From the NCBI GenBank assembly GCA_019635355.1, contig JAHBZQ010000001.1, positions 4,898,001-4,962,000 of the forward strand: a stretch of 64,000 nucleotides of DNA, read 5' to 3'. Below are positions 36,072 through 46,153 of the stretch, piece by piece. Within the stretch, counting starts at the first letter, position 1. Every line of letters begins with the position of its first letter. This stretch comes from Rhizobacter sp. (lineage in GTDB: Bacteria > Pseudomonadota > Gammaproteobacteria > Burkholderiales > Burkholderiaceae_C). The translations under genes and the position numbers were made by a program. The notes beneath the pieces were generated by a model. That model saw only the letters and a program-made list of their open reading frames with translations, searched no databases and was not told the DNA's origin.

Positions 36072-36992
36072 TCAGCGGGTGGCAGTGGCCTCGGCTTCGC
36101 CCGCAGGCACGGCGATCCCGAGCGCCAGCGCGGTGCTCAGGAACCACAGGATCTCGAATGCCGACAAGCCGGCCGCCGCCGCGGCTTCGCCCACGCCCAT
36201 CGCACGCTGCGTCCACGCGGCCACCAGCCGCGGTGCGCTCGGGCGGGTGAGGGCGGCAGGCTCGGGGGCGCTGGTGAGCCGGTAGCGGCCGTTGATCGTG
36301 CGCGGCGACACACCCTGGTCGACGAGCGTGTGCGTCAGCCCCCACAGCAGGGTCGAGACCTGCAGCGTGTGGCGCTCGCCGGTCCACGTCGTCGTGTCCG
36401 GCGCGCGCTGTGGCTCAGCGAGCTGCAGCGGCCGCTGCAGCAGCTCGGCCAGCGGCAGCGAACTCGTGATCTCCCCGGTGCGGAAGTCGACCACCATCCC
36501 ATGCCCGCCCCCCACGCCCAGCAGGGTGCGACGGCGTTCACCGGCGAGCAGCGCACCCACCAGCAGGTCGCGCAGCGCATGCAGGGCCATGCGGGCGTGC
36601 TCGCGCTGCACCGCGCCGCGCGACAGCTCGTACAGCGCGGCGGCGGCTTCGAGCACTTCGGTCATGCCGTCCACACGCAAGGGCGAGCTCACCGCCAGGC
36701 CGCGCGGCGCGTCGGCCGCCTTGGTGCCGCGTGGCGTCAGGCGCACCAGCACGCGTGGCGGGGCGACGTATTGCGACCAGTCGTGTGGCACGAAGAGCGT
36801 GGTGCAGTCGTTGGCGTCTTCCACCCAGCGCAGGCGCAGGCCGGATTGGCCATCGAGCAGCCGGGTCATGGACACGAGCACCGCGCGGTCGCGTGCGTCC
36901 AGGCCGACGGCGGCGAGGTCGAGCGAACGCACGCCTGAAGGCGATGGGCTCGTGGCGGAAGGGCTGGCCGGGGAATCAGCGCGTTCGGGCAT
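36072..36992 (-). CDS. Uncharacterised cytoplasmic protein
   Basis: About 306 residues, no recognised domain. Features: a Ser/Pro-rich N-terminus, an Arg-rich central region (RVLVRLTPRG, GERRRTLLGVGGGHGMVVDF), a short DFRTGEITSSLPLAELLQRP segment, and a C-terminal hydrophobic stretch (LSAFEILWFLSTALALGIAV) that could be a membrane anchor or a buried helix. The central part has the look of a low-similarity regulator, but I make no assignment. An ATG at 37091 would add 33 residues. It ends six bases before chaC and is divergent from the AsmA gene. Confidence 0.6.
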   Translation of the reverse strand: MPERADSPASPSATSPSPSGVRSLDLAAVGLDARDRAVLVSMTRLLDGQSGLRLRWVEDANDCTTLFVPHDWSQYVAPPRVLVRLTPRGTKAADAPRGLAVSSPLRVDGMTEVLEAAAALYELSRGAVQREHARMALHALRDLLVGALLAGERRRTLLGVGGGHGMVVDFRTGEITSSLPLAELLQRPLQLAEPQRAPDTTTWTGERHTLQVSTLLWGLTHTLVDQGVSPRTINGRYRLTSAPEPAALTRPSAPRLVAAWTQRAMGVGEAAAAAGLSAFEILWFLSTALALGIAVPAGEAEATATR

Positions 36993-37178
36993 GGAGGCTC
37001 GACAGGTGCTCGCAGCGGGACCGGGCCAGTCTACTAGCGCCGTTGCGACCGCGGGTGTGTGCCATTGCACGTGGCACGCCCCGTAGGACATGCCCCACAG
37101 CCACTGCCGGCCGGTGCCGATACGACCCGCGAGGCCACGGGCCTAAGGTGCTGGCAACCCACCACCCGGAGCGACGCG

Positions 37179-39257
37179 ATGACCTCATCCCCACGGCGCA
37201 TCAGCAAAGGCTGGGCCGTGGCAGCGGCCGTGTTGGGCGCGCTCGTCGTCGGCGTGGCCGCCTGCGAATGGGCCGGCTGGCCCTTCCTCGCCAAGCCGGT
37301 GGAGCGCGCGCTGAGCCGCACGCTCGAGCGCGAGGTGCAGCTCGGCAATGACAGCTCGCGTGCCACGGTGCGCTTCTTCGGCGGCCTCAGGGTCGCGGTG
37401 CCGCACCTGCAGATCGGTGCGCCCGCATGGAGCCACCGCCCGTTTTTCCTGCAGGCGCGCAATGCGCAGATGCACCTGTCGTATGGCGACCTGTGGCGCG
37501 CGAAGAAGGGTGCGCCGCTCGACATCGACCTGCTGCGCGCCGACCACCTGGTGGTGCATGCCGAACGCCGGGCCGATGGGCGTGCGTCGTGGGTGTTTGG
37601 TGGCCTGCAAAAGCCCAAGGAGGAAAAGGAGGGGCAGCCCAAGGTCTTCCCGACCGTGCGCGAGCTGCGCGTCAACGAAGGGCAGCTCACGTATGTCGAT
37701 GAGCCGTTGAAGGCCGACATCGTCGCCAAGCTCGCGCTGGCCGAAGGCGAAGCCGGTGTGCAGCCGCCTCCAACACAAGGCTCGCAACCCCTGCCGGTGG
37801 CGCTGCGCGGACTCATCGCCAGCGCCGAAGGCACGTATGGCCCGGCGAAGCTCTCGGCCAAGCTGCGCACGGCGGGGGTCACGCCCCTGCTGCGCAGCGA
37901 CTCCGGTGCGCCCTCGGTGCCGGTGGTGCTGGAGCTCAAGGCCAACCAGGCGAGCCTGAGCTTCAACGGCACGGTGACCGACCTCTTCAAGCTGTCCGAC
38001 CTGACCGGCACGTTCCGCGTGAGCGGCCCGTCGCTTGCGGCGGCGGGCGACCCGCTCGGCGTCACCTTGCCGACCACCGGTGCCTTCGTGCTGGCCGGCC
38101 GCATTCACAAGGACGGCAAGGTCTGGAAGGTGGCGGCGCACGACGCCACCGTGGGCGCCACCAGGCTCAAGGGTGACTTCACCTACGACATGAACCCCCG
38201 CGTGCCGCTGCTGTCGGGGAAGGTGACGAGCCCGCGACTGCTGCTGGCCGACCTCGCACCCACCATCGGCGGCGAGCCCGGTGCCGCACCGGCCCCGCCG
38301 GCGAAAACAAAGGCGCCGCCGGCCGCGCGCGTGCTGCCCGACAAGGAATTTGACCTGCCCTCGCTGCGCGTCATGAACGCCGACGTGCAGATGGCCTTCG
38401 AGCGCGTCGAGCTGGGCGCGCTTTTCGCGCTGCCGCTGCAGCCGCTGAAGACGCACCTCACCTTGAAAGACGGCAAGCTGCGCCTCGACGAGCTCGTGGC
38501 CACCACCGCCGACGGCAGCGTGCGCGGCAACGTCGCGCTCGACGGCACACGCGACGTGGCCCTCTGGAACGCCGACCTGCGCTGGTCGGGCGTGAAGCTC
38601 GAGCAGTGGCTCAAGCAGAAGCGCGCCGATGACAAGCCGCCCTTCGTCAGCGGCAAGCTCGTCGGGCACGCCAAGCTCGAAGGGCGGGGGCGCTCGACGG
38701 CGCAGATCCTCGGCAGCCTCGATGGCAGCGTGGCCACCACTGTGCGCCAGGGGCAGGTCTCGCACCTCATCGTCGAAGCCGCGGGCCTCGACCTGGCGCA
38801 GGCGCTGGGTGTGTTCGTGAAGGGCGACGAACCGCTGCCCGTGAGCTGCGCGCTCGCCGACCTCCAGGCCGAGAAGGGCGTGCTGACCACGCGCACCTTC
38901 GTGGTCGACACACCCGACTCGACCGTGTGGGCCGAAGGCAGCATCTCGATGAAAGACGAGGCGCTCGACCTCAAGGCCACCGTGGCGCCCAAGGACTTCA
39001 GCCCGCTTGCGCTGCGCACGCCGGTGCAGGTGAAGGGGGCGTTCAACGCACCCAAGGTGTCGATCGAGAAGGCCCCGCTTGCGCGCCGGGTGGCCGGCGC
39101 CGCGCTGCTGGCGCTGGTGAACCCGGTGGCCGCGTTGCTGCCGCTTTTCGACAAGGGCGAAGACGACGGCAGCGACAGCTGCAACCAGCTCGTCGCCCGC
39201 GCCCGAGAGGCGGCCCGCGAGGGCCGGTCTCCTGCCGACAAGAAGAAGGGCCAGTAA
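37179..39257 (+). CDS. AsmA-family envelope protein
   Basis: 692-residue protein with one N-terminal transmembrane helix (about residues 12-30) and a long periplasmic beta-rich region of the AsmA superfamily, thought to form bridges for lipid movement or to affect outer membrane assembly. Diagnostic parts are the N-terminal EREVQLGNDS..FGGLRVAVPHLQIG and the C-terminal AsmA_2-like domain (ARLEG-like segment HAKLEGRGRSTAQILGSLDG, IKGAFNAPKVSIEKAP-like end). The ATG at 37179 follows CCGGAGCG. It is a single gene before edd. Confidence 0.87.
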   Translation: MTSSPRRISKGWAVAAAVLGALVVGVAACEWAGWPFLAKPVERALSRTLEREVQLGNDSSRATVRFFGGLRVAVPHLQIGAPAWSHRPFFLQARNAQMHLSYGDLWRAKKGAPLDIDLLRADHLVVHAERRADGRASWVFGGLQKPKEEKEGQPKVFPTVRELRVNEGQLTYVDEPLKADIVAKLALAEGEAGVQPPPTQGSQPLPVALRGLIASAEGTYGPAKLSAKLRTAGVTPLLRSDSGAPSVPVVLELKANQASLSFNGTVTDLFKLSDLTGTFRVSGPSLAAAGDPLGVTLPTTGAFVLAGRIHKDGKVWKVAAHDATVGATRLKGDFTYDMNPRVPLLSGKVTSPRLLLADLAPTIGGEPGAAPAPPAKTKAPPAARVLPDKEFDLPSLRVMNADVQMAFERVELGALFALPLQPLKTHLTLKDGKLRLDELVATTADGSVRGNVALDGTRDVALWNADLRWSGVKLEQWLKQKRADDKPPFVSGKLVGHAKLEGRGRSTAQILGSLDGSVATTVRQGQVSHLIVEAAGLDLAQALGVFVKGDEPLPVSCALADLQAEKGVLTTRTFVVDTPDSTVWAEGSISMKDEALDLKATVAPKDFSPLALRTPVQVKGAFNAPKVSIEKAPLARRVAGAALLALVNPVAALLPLFDKGEDDGSDSCNQLVARAREAAREGRSPADKKKGQ

Positions 39258-39280
39258 CCACGGCACGCGCATCGGCCGCG

Positions 39281-39308
39281 TTGACTTGTAATTTGGTTAC
39301 CTGATAAT
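39281..39308 (+). promoter_or_regulatory. Sigma-70 promoter of edd-eda
   Basis: TTGACT at 39281-39286 and GATAAT at 39303-39308, separated by 16 bases, form one of the clearest sigma-70 promoters in the window. Transcription should start near 39315, giving a leader of only about 25 bases before the edd ATG. Confidence 0.8.
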
Positions 39309-39327
39309 CGCGCACCAGGTTACAAGT
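39284..39327. promoter_or_regulatory. Palindromic operator overlapping the edd promoter
   Basis: The arms ACTTGTAA (39284-39291) and TTACAAGT (39320-39327) are a perfect 8-bp inverted repeat centred between the -10 element and the start site. Inside are two direct GGTTAC cores (39295-39300 and 39318-39323). The TGTAAT-type half-site recalls HexR, a known Entner-Doudoroff regulator, but GntR- or LacI-family regulators are also possible. No regulator gene lies beside it. Binding here would block polymerase, so repression is likely. Confidence 0.65.
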
Positions 39328-39338
39328 CGTCCGCTCCC

Positions 39339-41153
<1,815 letters not shown>

Positions 41154-41180
41154 ACTGGCTTTGACCACCAGCACCCCACC

Positions 41181-41807
41181 ATGAACACACTCGAACTCGC
41201 CACCCACGGCCCGGTGATCCCGGTCATCGTCATCGACCGTCTGGAAGACGCCGTGCCCCTCGCCGAAGCCCTGGTGGCCGGCGGCGTGAAGGTGCTGGAG
41301 GTGACGCTGCGCACGCCGGTCGCGCTGGCCGCGATGGAGGCGATTGCGAAGAAGGTGCCCGAGGCCATCGTCGGTGCCGGCACGGTGCGCAACGTCGGTG
41401 ATGCGAAGGCGGCGCTGAGCGCCGGCTGCAAATTCGCCGTGAGCCCGGGTTACCTGAGCCTCGTCGGCCAGGCCTGCCGCGAGATCGGCCTGCCGCTCCT
41501 GCCCGGCGTGGCCACCGGCAGCGAAGTGATGCAGGCCAACCTCGACGGCTACGACTTTCTCAAGTTCTTCCCGGCCACCGCGGCGGGTGGCATCCCGATG
41601 CTCAAGGCGCTGGCCGGGCCCTTCGCCGACGTGAGGTTCTGCCCGACCGGCGGCATCACGCCCGAGACAGCGCCGCAGTTCCTCGCGCTGCCCAACGTGC
41701 CCGTGTGCGGCGGCTCGTGGCTCACGCCGGCTGCCGCCGTGGCGGCGCGCGACTGGGCGCGCATCACGCAGCTGGCGCGGGAGGCGCAGGCCCTGCGCGC
41801 CGCGTGA
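41181..41807 (+). CDS. eda: KDPG aldolase
   Basis: 208-residue class I aldolase splitting 2-keto-3-deoxy-6-phosphogluconate into pyruvate and glyceraldehyde 3-phosphate; it also acts on 4-hydroxy-2-oxoglutarate in related enzymes. Motifs: VPLAEALVAGGVKVLEVTLR (substrate Glu and Arg), IVGAGTVRN, LLPGVATGSEVM, the Schiff-base Lys in YDFLKFFPAT, and VRFCPTGGITPETA. With edd it forms the complete lower branch of the pathway. Confidence 0.96.
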   Translation: MNTLELATHGPVIPVIVIDRLEDAVPLAEALVAGGVKVLEVTLRTPVALAAMEAIAKKVPEAIVGAGTVRNVGDAKAALSAGCKFAVSPGYLSLVGQACREIGLPLLPGVATGSEVMQANLDGYDFLKFFPATAAGGIPMLKALAGPFADVRFCPTGGITPETAPQFLALPNVPVCGGSWLTPAAAVAARDWARITQLAREAQALRAA

Positions 41808-41922
41808 TCCTCCGATTCCCCCGGCCGGGCGAAGACGGCCGCTTGTGCGGCCGCTAGGATGACCGTTCCCGCGGAGTTCTCCCGCGGGCACAGACCTACT
41901 TCAAATCCAACGGGGGAAATTC

Positions 41923-42780
41923 ATGTCGTCGATTCATCGCGCGCTTGGCGCGCTGGCGCTGCTGTGCGCCTGGGCTGTTGCGGCCACTCCTGCGCAGGCC
42001 ACCGAGCCGCCGCAGCTGAAGGCCGAACACGGTCCCAAGACCATCACACTCGGCGACCAGGGCACGCTCAAGCTGCCGGCCGGCTACGTGTACCTCAACG
42101 AGCGCGATGCCGGCGCCTTGCTCACCTACTGGGGCAACCCGGGGCCGCACGAGCTGCTCGGCATGGTGCTCAGCGAGAGCGAGAAGGAAACCTGGGCCGT
42201 GTCGCTGCGCTTCCGCCCCGAGGGCTACGTCAAGGACGAAGACGCGAAGAGCTGGAACGCGGACGAACTCTTCAAGTCGGTCAAGGAAGGCACCGAAGCG
42301 TCGAATGCAGAGCGCAAGAAGCTGGGCGGCGGCGAGCTGCACGTGATCGACTGGGTACAGAAGCCCACCTACGATGCCACCAAGCACCAGCTGGCGTGGG
42401 GCATGCGGGCGGAATCGGTGGATGGCGCGCAGCGCGGTGAGTCGGTCAACTACAAGACCTATGTGCTGGGCCGCGAGGGTTACATCGAGATGAACCTGAT
42501 GACCGATCCGCAGGCGCTCGCCGCCGCGCAGCCGCATGCAAGCACGCTGCTGGCGGCCGCCCGCTTCAACGAGGGCAAGCGCTACGAAGATTTCTCGGCC
42601 TCCACCGACAAGGTGGCCGCCTACGGCCTGGCCGCGCTGGTGGCGGGCGGCGTGGCGAAGAAGGTCGGCCTGCTGGCGACGATCGGGCTGCTCTTCGCCA
42701 AGTTCTGGAAGATCCTCGCGGTGGGCGTGCTGTTGTTCGGCGGTGCCATCGCCAAGCTTTTCAAGCGCAAGAGCGCCTGA
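41923..42780 (+). CDS. DUF2167 membrane-anchored protein
   Basis: 285-residue protein of the DUF2167 family, widespread in proteobacteria and without known function. It has a signal peptide (ending ATPAQAT near residue 27), a conserved periplasmic part (GTLKLPAGYVYLNERDAGAL, VSLRFRPEGYVKDEDAKSWN, RGESVNYKTYVLGREGYIEM), and a C-terminal transmembrane region (LATIGLLFAKFWKILAVGVL) with a basic tail. The 115-base upstream gap contains two GC-rich hairpins (GGCCGC/GCGGCC near 41840-41860 and CCCGCGG/CCGCGGG near 41868-41890) that may end the edd-eda message. Confidence 0.85.
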   Translation: MSSIHRALGALALLCAWAVAATPAQATEPPQLKAEHGPKTITLGDQGTLKLPAGYVYLNERDAGALLTYWGNPGPHELLGMVLSESEKETWAVSLRFRPEGYVKDEDAKSWNADELFKSVKEGTEASNAERKKLGGGELHVIDWVQKPTYDATKHQLAWGMRAESVDGAQRGESVNYKTYVLGREGYIEMNLMTDPQALAAAQPHASTLLAAARFNEGKRYEDFSASTDKVAAYGLAALVAGGVAKKVGLLATIGLLFAKFWKILAVGVLLFGGAIAKLFKRKSA

Positions 42781-42794
42781 GATCCAGCCCGCGC

Positions 42795-43181
42795 TCAGGG
42801 CTTGCGTTCGATCAACTCGACCTTGTAGCCATCGGGGTCGGTGATGAAGGCGATCACCGTGTTGCCACCCTTCACCGGCCCGGCTTCGCGCGTGACGGCC
42901 CCGCCGTTCGCGCGGATCTTGTCGCAGGCTGCATAGGCATCGGGCACCTCGATGGCGATGTGGCCGTAGGCCGTGCCGAGCTCGTACTTCTCGACGCCGT
43001 AGTTGTAGGTGAGCTCGATCTCGGCGTGCTCGGGGTTGTGGCCGTAGCCGAGGAAGGCGAGCGAGTACTGCTGCTCGGGACGATCAGTGGTGCGCAGCAG
43101 CTGCATGCCCATCACCTTCGTGTAGAAGTCGATCGAGCGCTGCAGGTTGCCGACGCGCAGCATGGTGTGGAGGATTCGCAT
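42795..43181 (-). CDS. gloA: Lactoylglutathione lyase (glyoxalase I)
   Basis: 128-residue metalloenzyme detoxifying methylglyoxal as its glutathione hemithioacetal. The four metal ligands are visible: His 5 (ILHTMLRV), Glu in AEIELTYNYG, His in GTAYGHIAIEV and Glu in YKVELIER. FYTKVMGMQLLRTTDRPEQQ is characteristic. Its length and these residues match the nickel-type bacterial enzyme. It is separated from the next minus-strand gene by an intergenic repeat-like element. Confidence 0.95.
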   Translation of the reverse strand: MRILHTMLRVGNLQRSIDFYTKVMGMQLLRTTDRPEQQYSLAFLGYGHNPEHAEIELTYNYGVEKYELGTAYGHIAIEVPDAYAACDKIRANGGAVTREAGPVKGGNTVIAFITDPDGYKVELIERKP

Positions 43182-43204
43182 GGGTCAGTTCTGCTCGGCC
43201 GCCC

Positions 43205-43254
43205 GGAGGGACTGACGCGCCCCTTGGGGGCCGCGAACGAAGTGAGCTTGGGGT
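43205..43254. repeat. Intergenic repeat-like element, related form
   Basis: The gap 43182-43264 contains GGACTGACGCGCCCCTTGGG, then a Cys/Arg-like GCGAACGAAGTGAGC unit and GGGG. Read in reverse it carries the GCCCC..GGGGC hairpin and a CAGTCC string resembling the repeats at 13721 and 35391, though the match is looser. Confidence 0.4.
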
Positions 43255-43264
43255 CGATTCATTT

Positions 43265-43807
43265 TCAGCCCTTGGCGTCCATGATGAAACAGGTGGTCGA
43301 GGCGTGAGCGTACAGCTTGCCGTCGTGGCCGTAGAGGCGGCCCTCGGCGGTGCCCATGCTGCGCCCGAGGTGAATCACCTGGCCTTCGGCTCGCACGAGC
43401 GGCACGTGTTCGGTCAGTGCCCGCACGATGTTGATCTTCAGTTCGACCGTCGTGTAGGTCTTGCCCACGGGCAGTGAGGCGTGGATGGCGCAGGCCACGC
43501 ACGAGTCGAGCAGCGTGGCAAACCAGCCGCCGTGCACCGTGCCCAGCGGGTTGTAGTGCGCACGTCGCGGGCGGCCCTGGAAGATGGCCCGACCGGGCTC
43601 CACGAACACCGGCAGGAAGTCGAGCGTCTCGCCGATGTGCGGCTGCGGCAGCTCGCCCGAGAACATCGCGTTGAACACCTCGATGCCGGCCTTGCCCGCC
43701 ACCTGCTCGGGGCGGATCACGCCGAGCGCGCTGCGGCGGGCGCGCACCGCGGCTTCGTCGGCCTCCCAGGCGGCGAGGGTCTGTTCAGGGGTGGGCGTGT
43801 CGGCCAT
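43265..43807 (-). CDS. PaaI-family hot-dog thioesterase
   Basis: 180-residue acyl-CoA thioesterase-like protein. The active-site motif is NPLGTVHGGWFATLLDSCVA, followed by TTVELKINIVRAL and GQVIHLGRSMGTAEGRLYG, as in the PaaI/YdiI group. The ATG at 43807 is chosen for GGAGGG nine bases upstream; an ATG at 43819 would add four residues. It is divergent from the marR gene across a 51-base gap with two palindromes and is probably controlled by that regulator. Confidence 0.88.
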   Translation of the reverse strand: MADTPTPEQTLAAWEADEAAVRARRSALGVIRPEQVAGKAGIEVFNAMFSGELPQPHIGETLDFLPVFVEPGRAIFQGRPRRAHYNPLGTVHGGWFATLLDSCVACAIHASLPVGKTYTTVELKINIVRALTEHVPLVRAEGQVIHLGRSMGTAEGRLYGHDGKLYAHASTTCFIMDAKG

Positions 43808-43823
43808 GAGGCCCTCCATGAAG

Positions 43824-43851
43824 TTGCATATACAAATATTGTAGCTACAAT
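43824..43851. promoter_or_regulatory. MarR-type operator pair in the divergent gap
   Basis: The 51-base gap between the thioesterase and marR holds ATTGTAGCTACAAT (43838-43851), a perfect 14-bp palindrome, and TTGCATATACAA (43824-43835), a TTG-N6-CAA element. MarR proteins bind such short AT-rich palindromes. The sites overlap where both promoters must lie, so autoregulation and control of the thioesterase are both expected. Confidence 0.65.
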
Positions 43852-43858
43852 GATCTGA

Positions 43859-44326
43859 ATGATAGCCAAGACACAAGCCGCGGCCCCACGCGGCTGCACC
43901 AACTTCAAGCTGCGCCAGATCACCCGCACGGTGAGCCGGCGCTACGACGCGGCGGTGGCCGCGGCCGGCCTCAAAACCACGCAGTACTCGCTGCTCTCTC
44001 ACATCGGTGGGCTGGAGCCAGTGCGCCCGTCGGACCTCGCGGCCAAGATGAACCTCGACGTCTCCACGCTCTCGCGCAACCTGCAGCCGCTGGTCGCGCA
44101 GGGCTGGGTCGAGCTTGGCCCGGGGCCCGATGCGCGCACGCGGCTCGTCTCGCTCACCGAAGCGGGCCGCGCCAAGCGTGCCGAAGCGCAGCGCCTGTGG
44201 AAGCAGGCTCAGCAGAACCTCAACGACACCCTGGGTGCAGAGCGCGTGGCGCAGCTGCACCAGTTGATCGAAGACAGCCTGGCGCTGCTCGGCGCCGATG
44301 AAGAGGATGCAAGTGATGACGAATGA
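43859..44326 (+). CDS. MarR-family transcriptional regulator
   Basis: 155-residue winged helix regulator. The core is LKTTQYSLLSHIGGLEPVRP (helices 1-2), SDLAAKMNLDVSTLSRNLQP (recognition helix), GWVELGPGPDARTRLVSLTE (wing), then a C-terminal dimerisation helix. It overlaps the MFS gene by 11 bases, so the transporter is its likely target, together with the divergent thioesterase. The inducing ligand is unknown. Confidence 0.92.
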   Translation: MIAKTQAAAPRGCTNFKLRQITRTVSRRYDAAVAAAGLKTTQYSLLSHIGGLEPVRPSDLAAKMNLDVSTLSRNLQPLVAQGWVELGPGPDARTRLVSLTEAGRAKRAEAQRLWKQAQQNLNDTLGAERVAQLHQLIEDSLALLGADEEDASDDE

Positions 44327-45566
44327 ACAGAACACCCGCCGCCTGGCGCTGTGGCTCGTGCTGCTGGCCGCGGCCGGCACGTTCTCGTTGACGATGGGGG
44401 CGCGCCAGTCGATGGGCCTCTTCCTCAACACCCTCAACACGCACACCGGCCTGGGCCTTGCGAGCATCAGCCTCGCGTTTGCCTTCGGCCAGCTGTGGTG
44501 GGGGCTCACGCAGCCGTTTGCCGGCATGGTGGCCGACCGGGTGGGTGCCGGGCGGGTGCTGGTGGTGGGGGTGGTGCTGATCGCCATCGGCACCGCGCTC
44601 GTGCCCTTCATGACGACGACGGCGGGGTTGATCCTCGCGATCGGCGTGCTCTCGGCGGGCGGCGCCGGCATGGCCGGCCCCGCGGTGCTGATGGCCGCGA
44701 CCACCCGGCTGGTGCCGCCCGAGAAGCGCGGCATGGCCTCGGGCATCGTGAACGCGGGGGGCTCGTTCGGGCAGTTCCTCTTCGCGCCGCTCGCGCAGGC
44801 CATCACCGCGGCGGCGAGCTGGGTGGTCGCTCTGCAAAGCCTGGCCTTCATCACGCTGCTGGCGCTGCCTGCGGCGTGGGTGCTGCGGGGCACGGCCCAG
44901 CAGGCCGCAGCGGCGGCCGGTGCCGCGCCGCTCAAGAAGGAGACGACCCGTGAAGCCATCGGCCGCGCGGTGCACAACCCGAGCTACCTGATGCTGTGCG
45001 CCGGTTTCTTCGTCTGCGGCTTCCACGTCGCCTTCATCGCGACGCACCTCCCGGGCGTGGTGGCCTCGTGCCAGCTGCCGGCATCGCTCGGCGCCTGGGC
45101 GCTGGGCATCATCGGCCTCTTCAACATCGTGGGCAGCGTGGCAATGGGCTGGGCGGTGTCGTTCCAGGGCGGGCGCTGGCGCATGAAGTCGCTGTTGTCG
45201 CTGGTGTATGCGACGCGGGCGGTGGCGGTGCTCGTGTTCCTGCTGGCACCGAAGACCGAGTTCACGCTGCTGGTGTTCGCGGCGGTGATCGGCGTCACCT
45301 ACCTGTCGACCGTGCCGCCCACCGCCGGTCTCGTCGCCAAGTTCTTCGGCCCGGCGCACATGGCCACGCTCTTCGGGCTGGTGATGCTCGCGCACCAGAT
45401 CGGCGGCTTCCTGGGCGCGTATTTCGGCGGCAAGTCGTTTGAGTGGACCGGCAGCTACAACTGGATGTGGTATGCCGACATCGTGCTCGCCGTGGGCGCG
45501 GCGCTCATCCACCTGCCGATCCGCGAAGCCTCGGCCGTGCCGGCCGCGCAGCCGGCGAAGGCCTGA
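44316..45566 (+). CDS. MFS transporter
   Basis: 416-residue major facilitator with 12 predicted helices. Marks: GARQSMGLFLNTLNTHTG and the A-like motif GMVADRVGAGRVL between helices 2 and 3. It belongs loosely to the monocarboxylate/YbfB-like group; substrate unknown. The ATG at 44316 is favoured by AGAGGA upstream; ATG 44298 would add six residues. Overlap with marR indicates a two-gene operon, a common layout for efflux or uptake of a small aromatic or fatty compound. Confidence 0.85.
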   Translation: MTNEQNTRRLALWLVLLAAAGTFSLTMGARQSMGLFLNTLNTHTGLGLASISLAFAFGQLWWGLTQPFAGMVADRVGAGRVLVVGVVLIAIGTALVPFMTTTAGLILAIGVLSAGGAGMAGPAVLMAATTRLVPPEKRGMASGIVNAGGSFGQFLFAPLAQAITAAASWVVALQSLAFITLLALPAAWVLRGTAQQAAAAAGAAPLKKETTREAIGRAVHNPSYLMLCAGFFVCGFHVAFIATHLPGVVASCQLPASLGAWALGIIGLFNIVGSVAMGWAVSFQGGRWRMKSLLSLVYATRAVAVLVFLLAPKTEFTLLVFAAVIGVTYLSTVPPTAGLVAKFFGPAHMATLFGLVMLAHQIGGFLGAYFGGKSFEWTGSYNWMWYADIVLAVGAALIHLPIREASAVPAAQPAKA

Positions 45567-45569
45567 GGT

Positions 45570-46142
45570 TCAGGCTCCCACGCCGAGCAGGATCAGCACG
45601 CCAATCACCGCGAACACCAGCGCGGCGATGGCGTGCACCCACGCCATCGGCACAAACCTGACTGCACGCTCGCCGAAGAGCACCGCCGGCACATTGGCCA
45701 GCATCATGCCGAGCGTGGTGCCGGCCGTGACCCAGATCAGCGAGTCGAAACGCGCGGCCAGCATCACGGTGGCGATCTGCGTCTTGTCGCCCATCTCGGC
45801 GAGGAAGAAGGCCACCACCGTCACGCCGAACACCCCCCAGCGGCCGGCGCTCGCGGTCTCGCCGTCGTCGGCCTTGTCGGGAATGAGCATCCACACCGCC
45901 ACGGCGAGGAACGACGCACCGAGCACCCAGCGCATCCATTGCGGGTTGACGAGCGTTTGCAGCCACGCGCCGAGCGCGGCGGCGGCCGCATGGTTGGCCA
46001 GCGTCGCGACGAGGATGCCCAGCACGATGGGCACGGGCTTGCGGTAGCGGGCCGCAAGCAGCAGGGCGAGGAGCTGGGTCTTGTCGCCGATCTCGCCGAG
46101 GGCGACGACGCCGGTCGACACCCAGAAAGCTTCGAAGGTCAT
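45570..46142 (-). CDS. GDT1/TMEM165-family (UPF0016) cation transporter
   Basis: 190-residue membrane protein with six helices in two related halves, each bearing the signature E-x-G-D-K-T (ALGEIGDKTQLLALLLAARY near residue 15 and FLAEMGDKTQIATVMLAARF near residue 115). Bacterial members export manganese or exchange calcium/manganese for protons. No yybP-ykoY manganese riboswitch fits in the 11-base gap upstream, so regulation may come from the SDR/MBL transcript. It converges on the MFS gene. Confidence 0.88.
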   Translation of the reverse strand: MTFEAFWVSTGVVALGEIGDKTQLLALLLAARYRKPVPIVLGILVATLANHAAAAALGAWLQTLVNPQWMRWVLGASFLAVAVWMLIPDKADDGETASAGRWGVFGVTVVAFFLAEMGDKTQIATVMLAARFDSLIWVTAGTTLGMMLANVPAVLFGERAVRFVPMAWVHAIAALVFAVIGVLILLGVGA

Positions 46143-46153
46143 CAGGAAAAGGG

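Noticed and set aside
45570..46153. Manganese (yybP-ykoY) riboswitch before the GDT1-family gene
   Set aside because: Only 11 bases separate it from the SDR gene upstream; no room for the aptamer.
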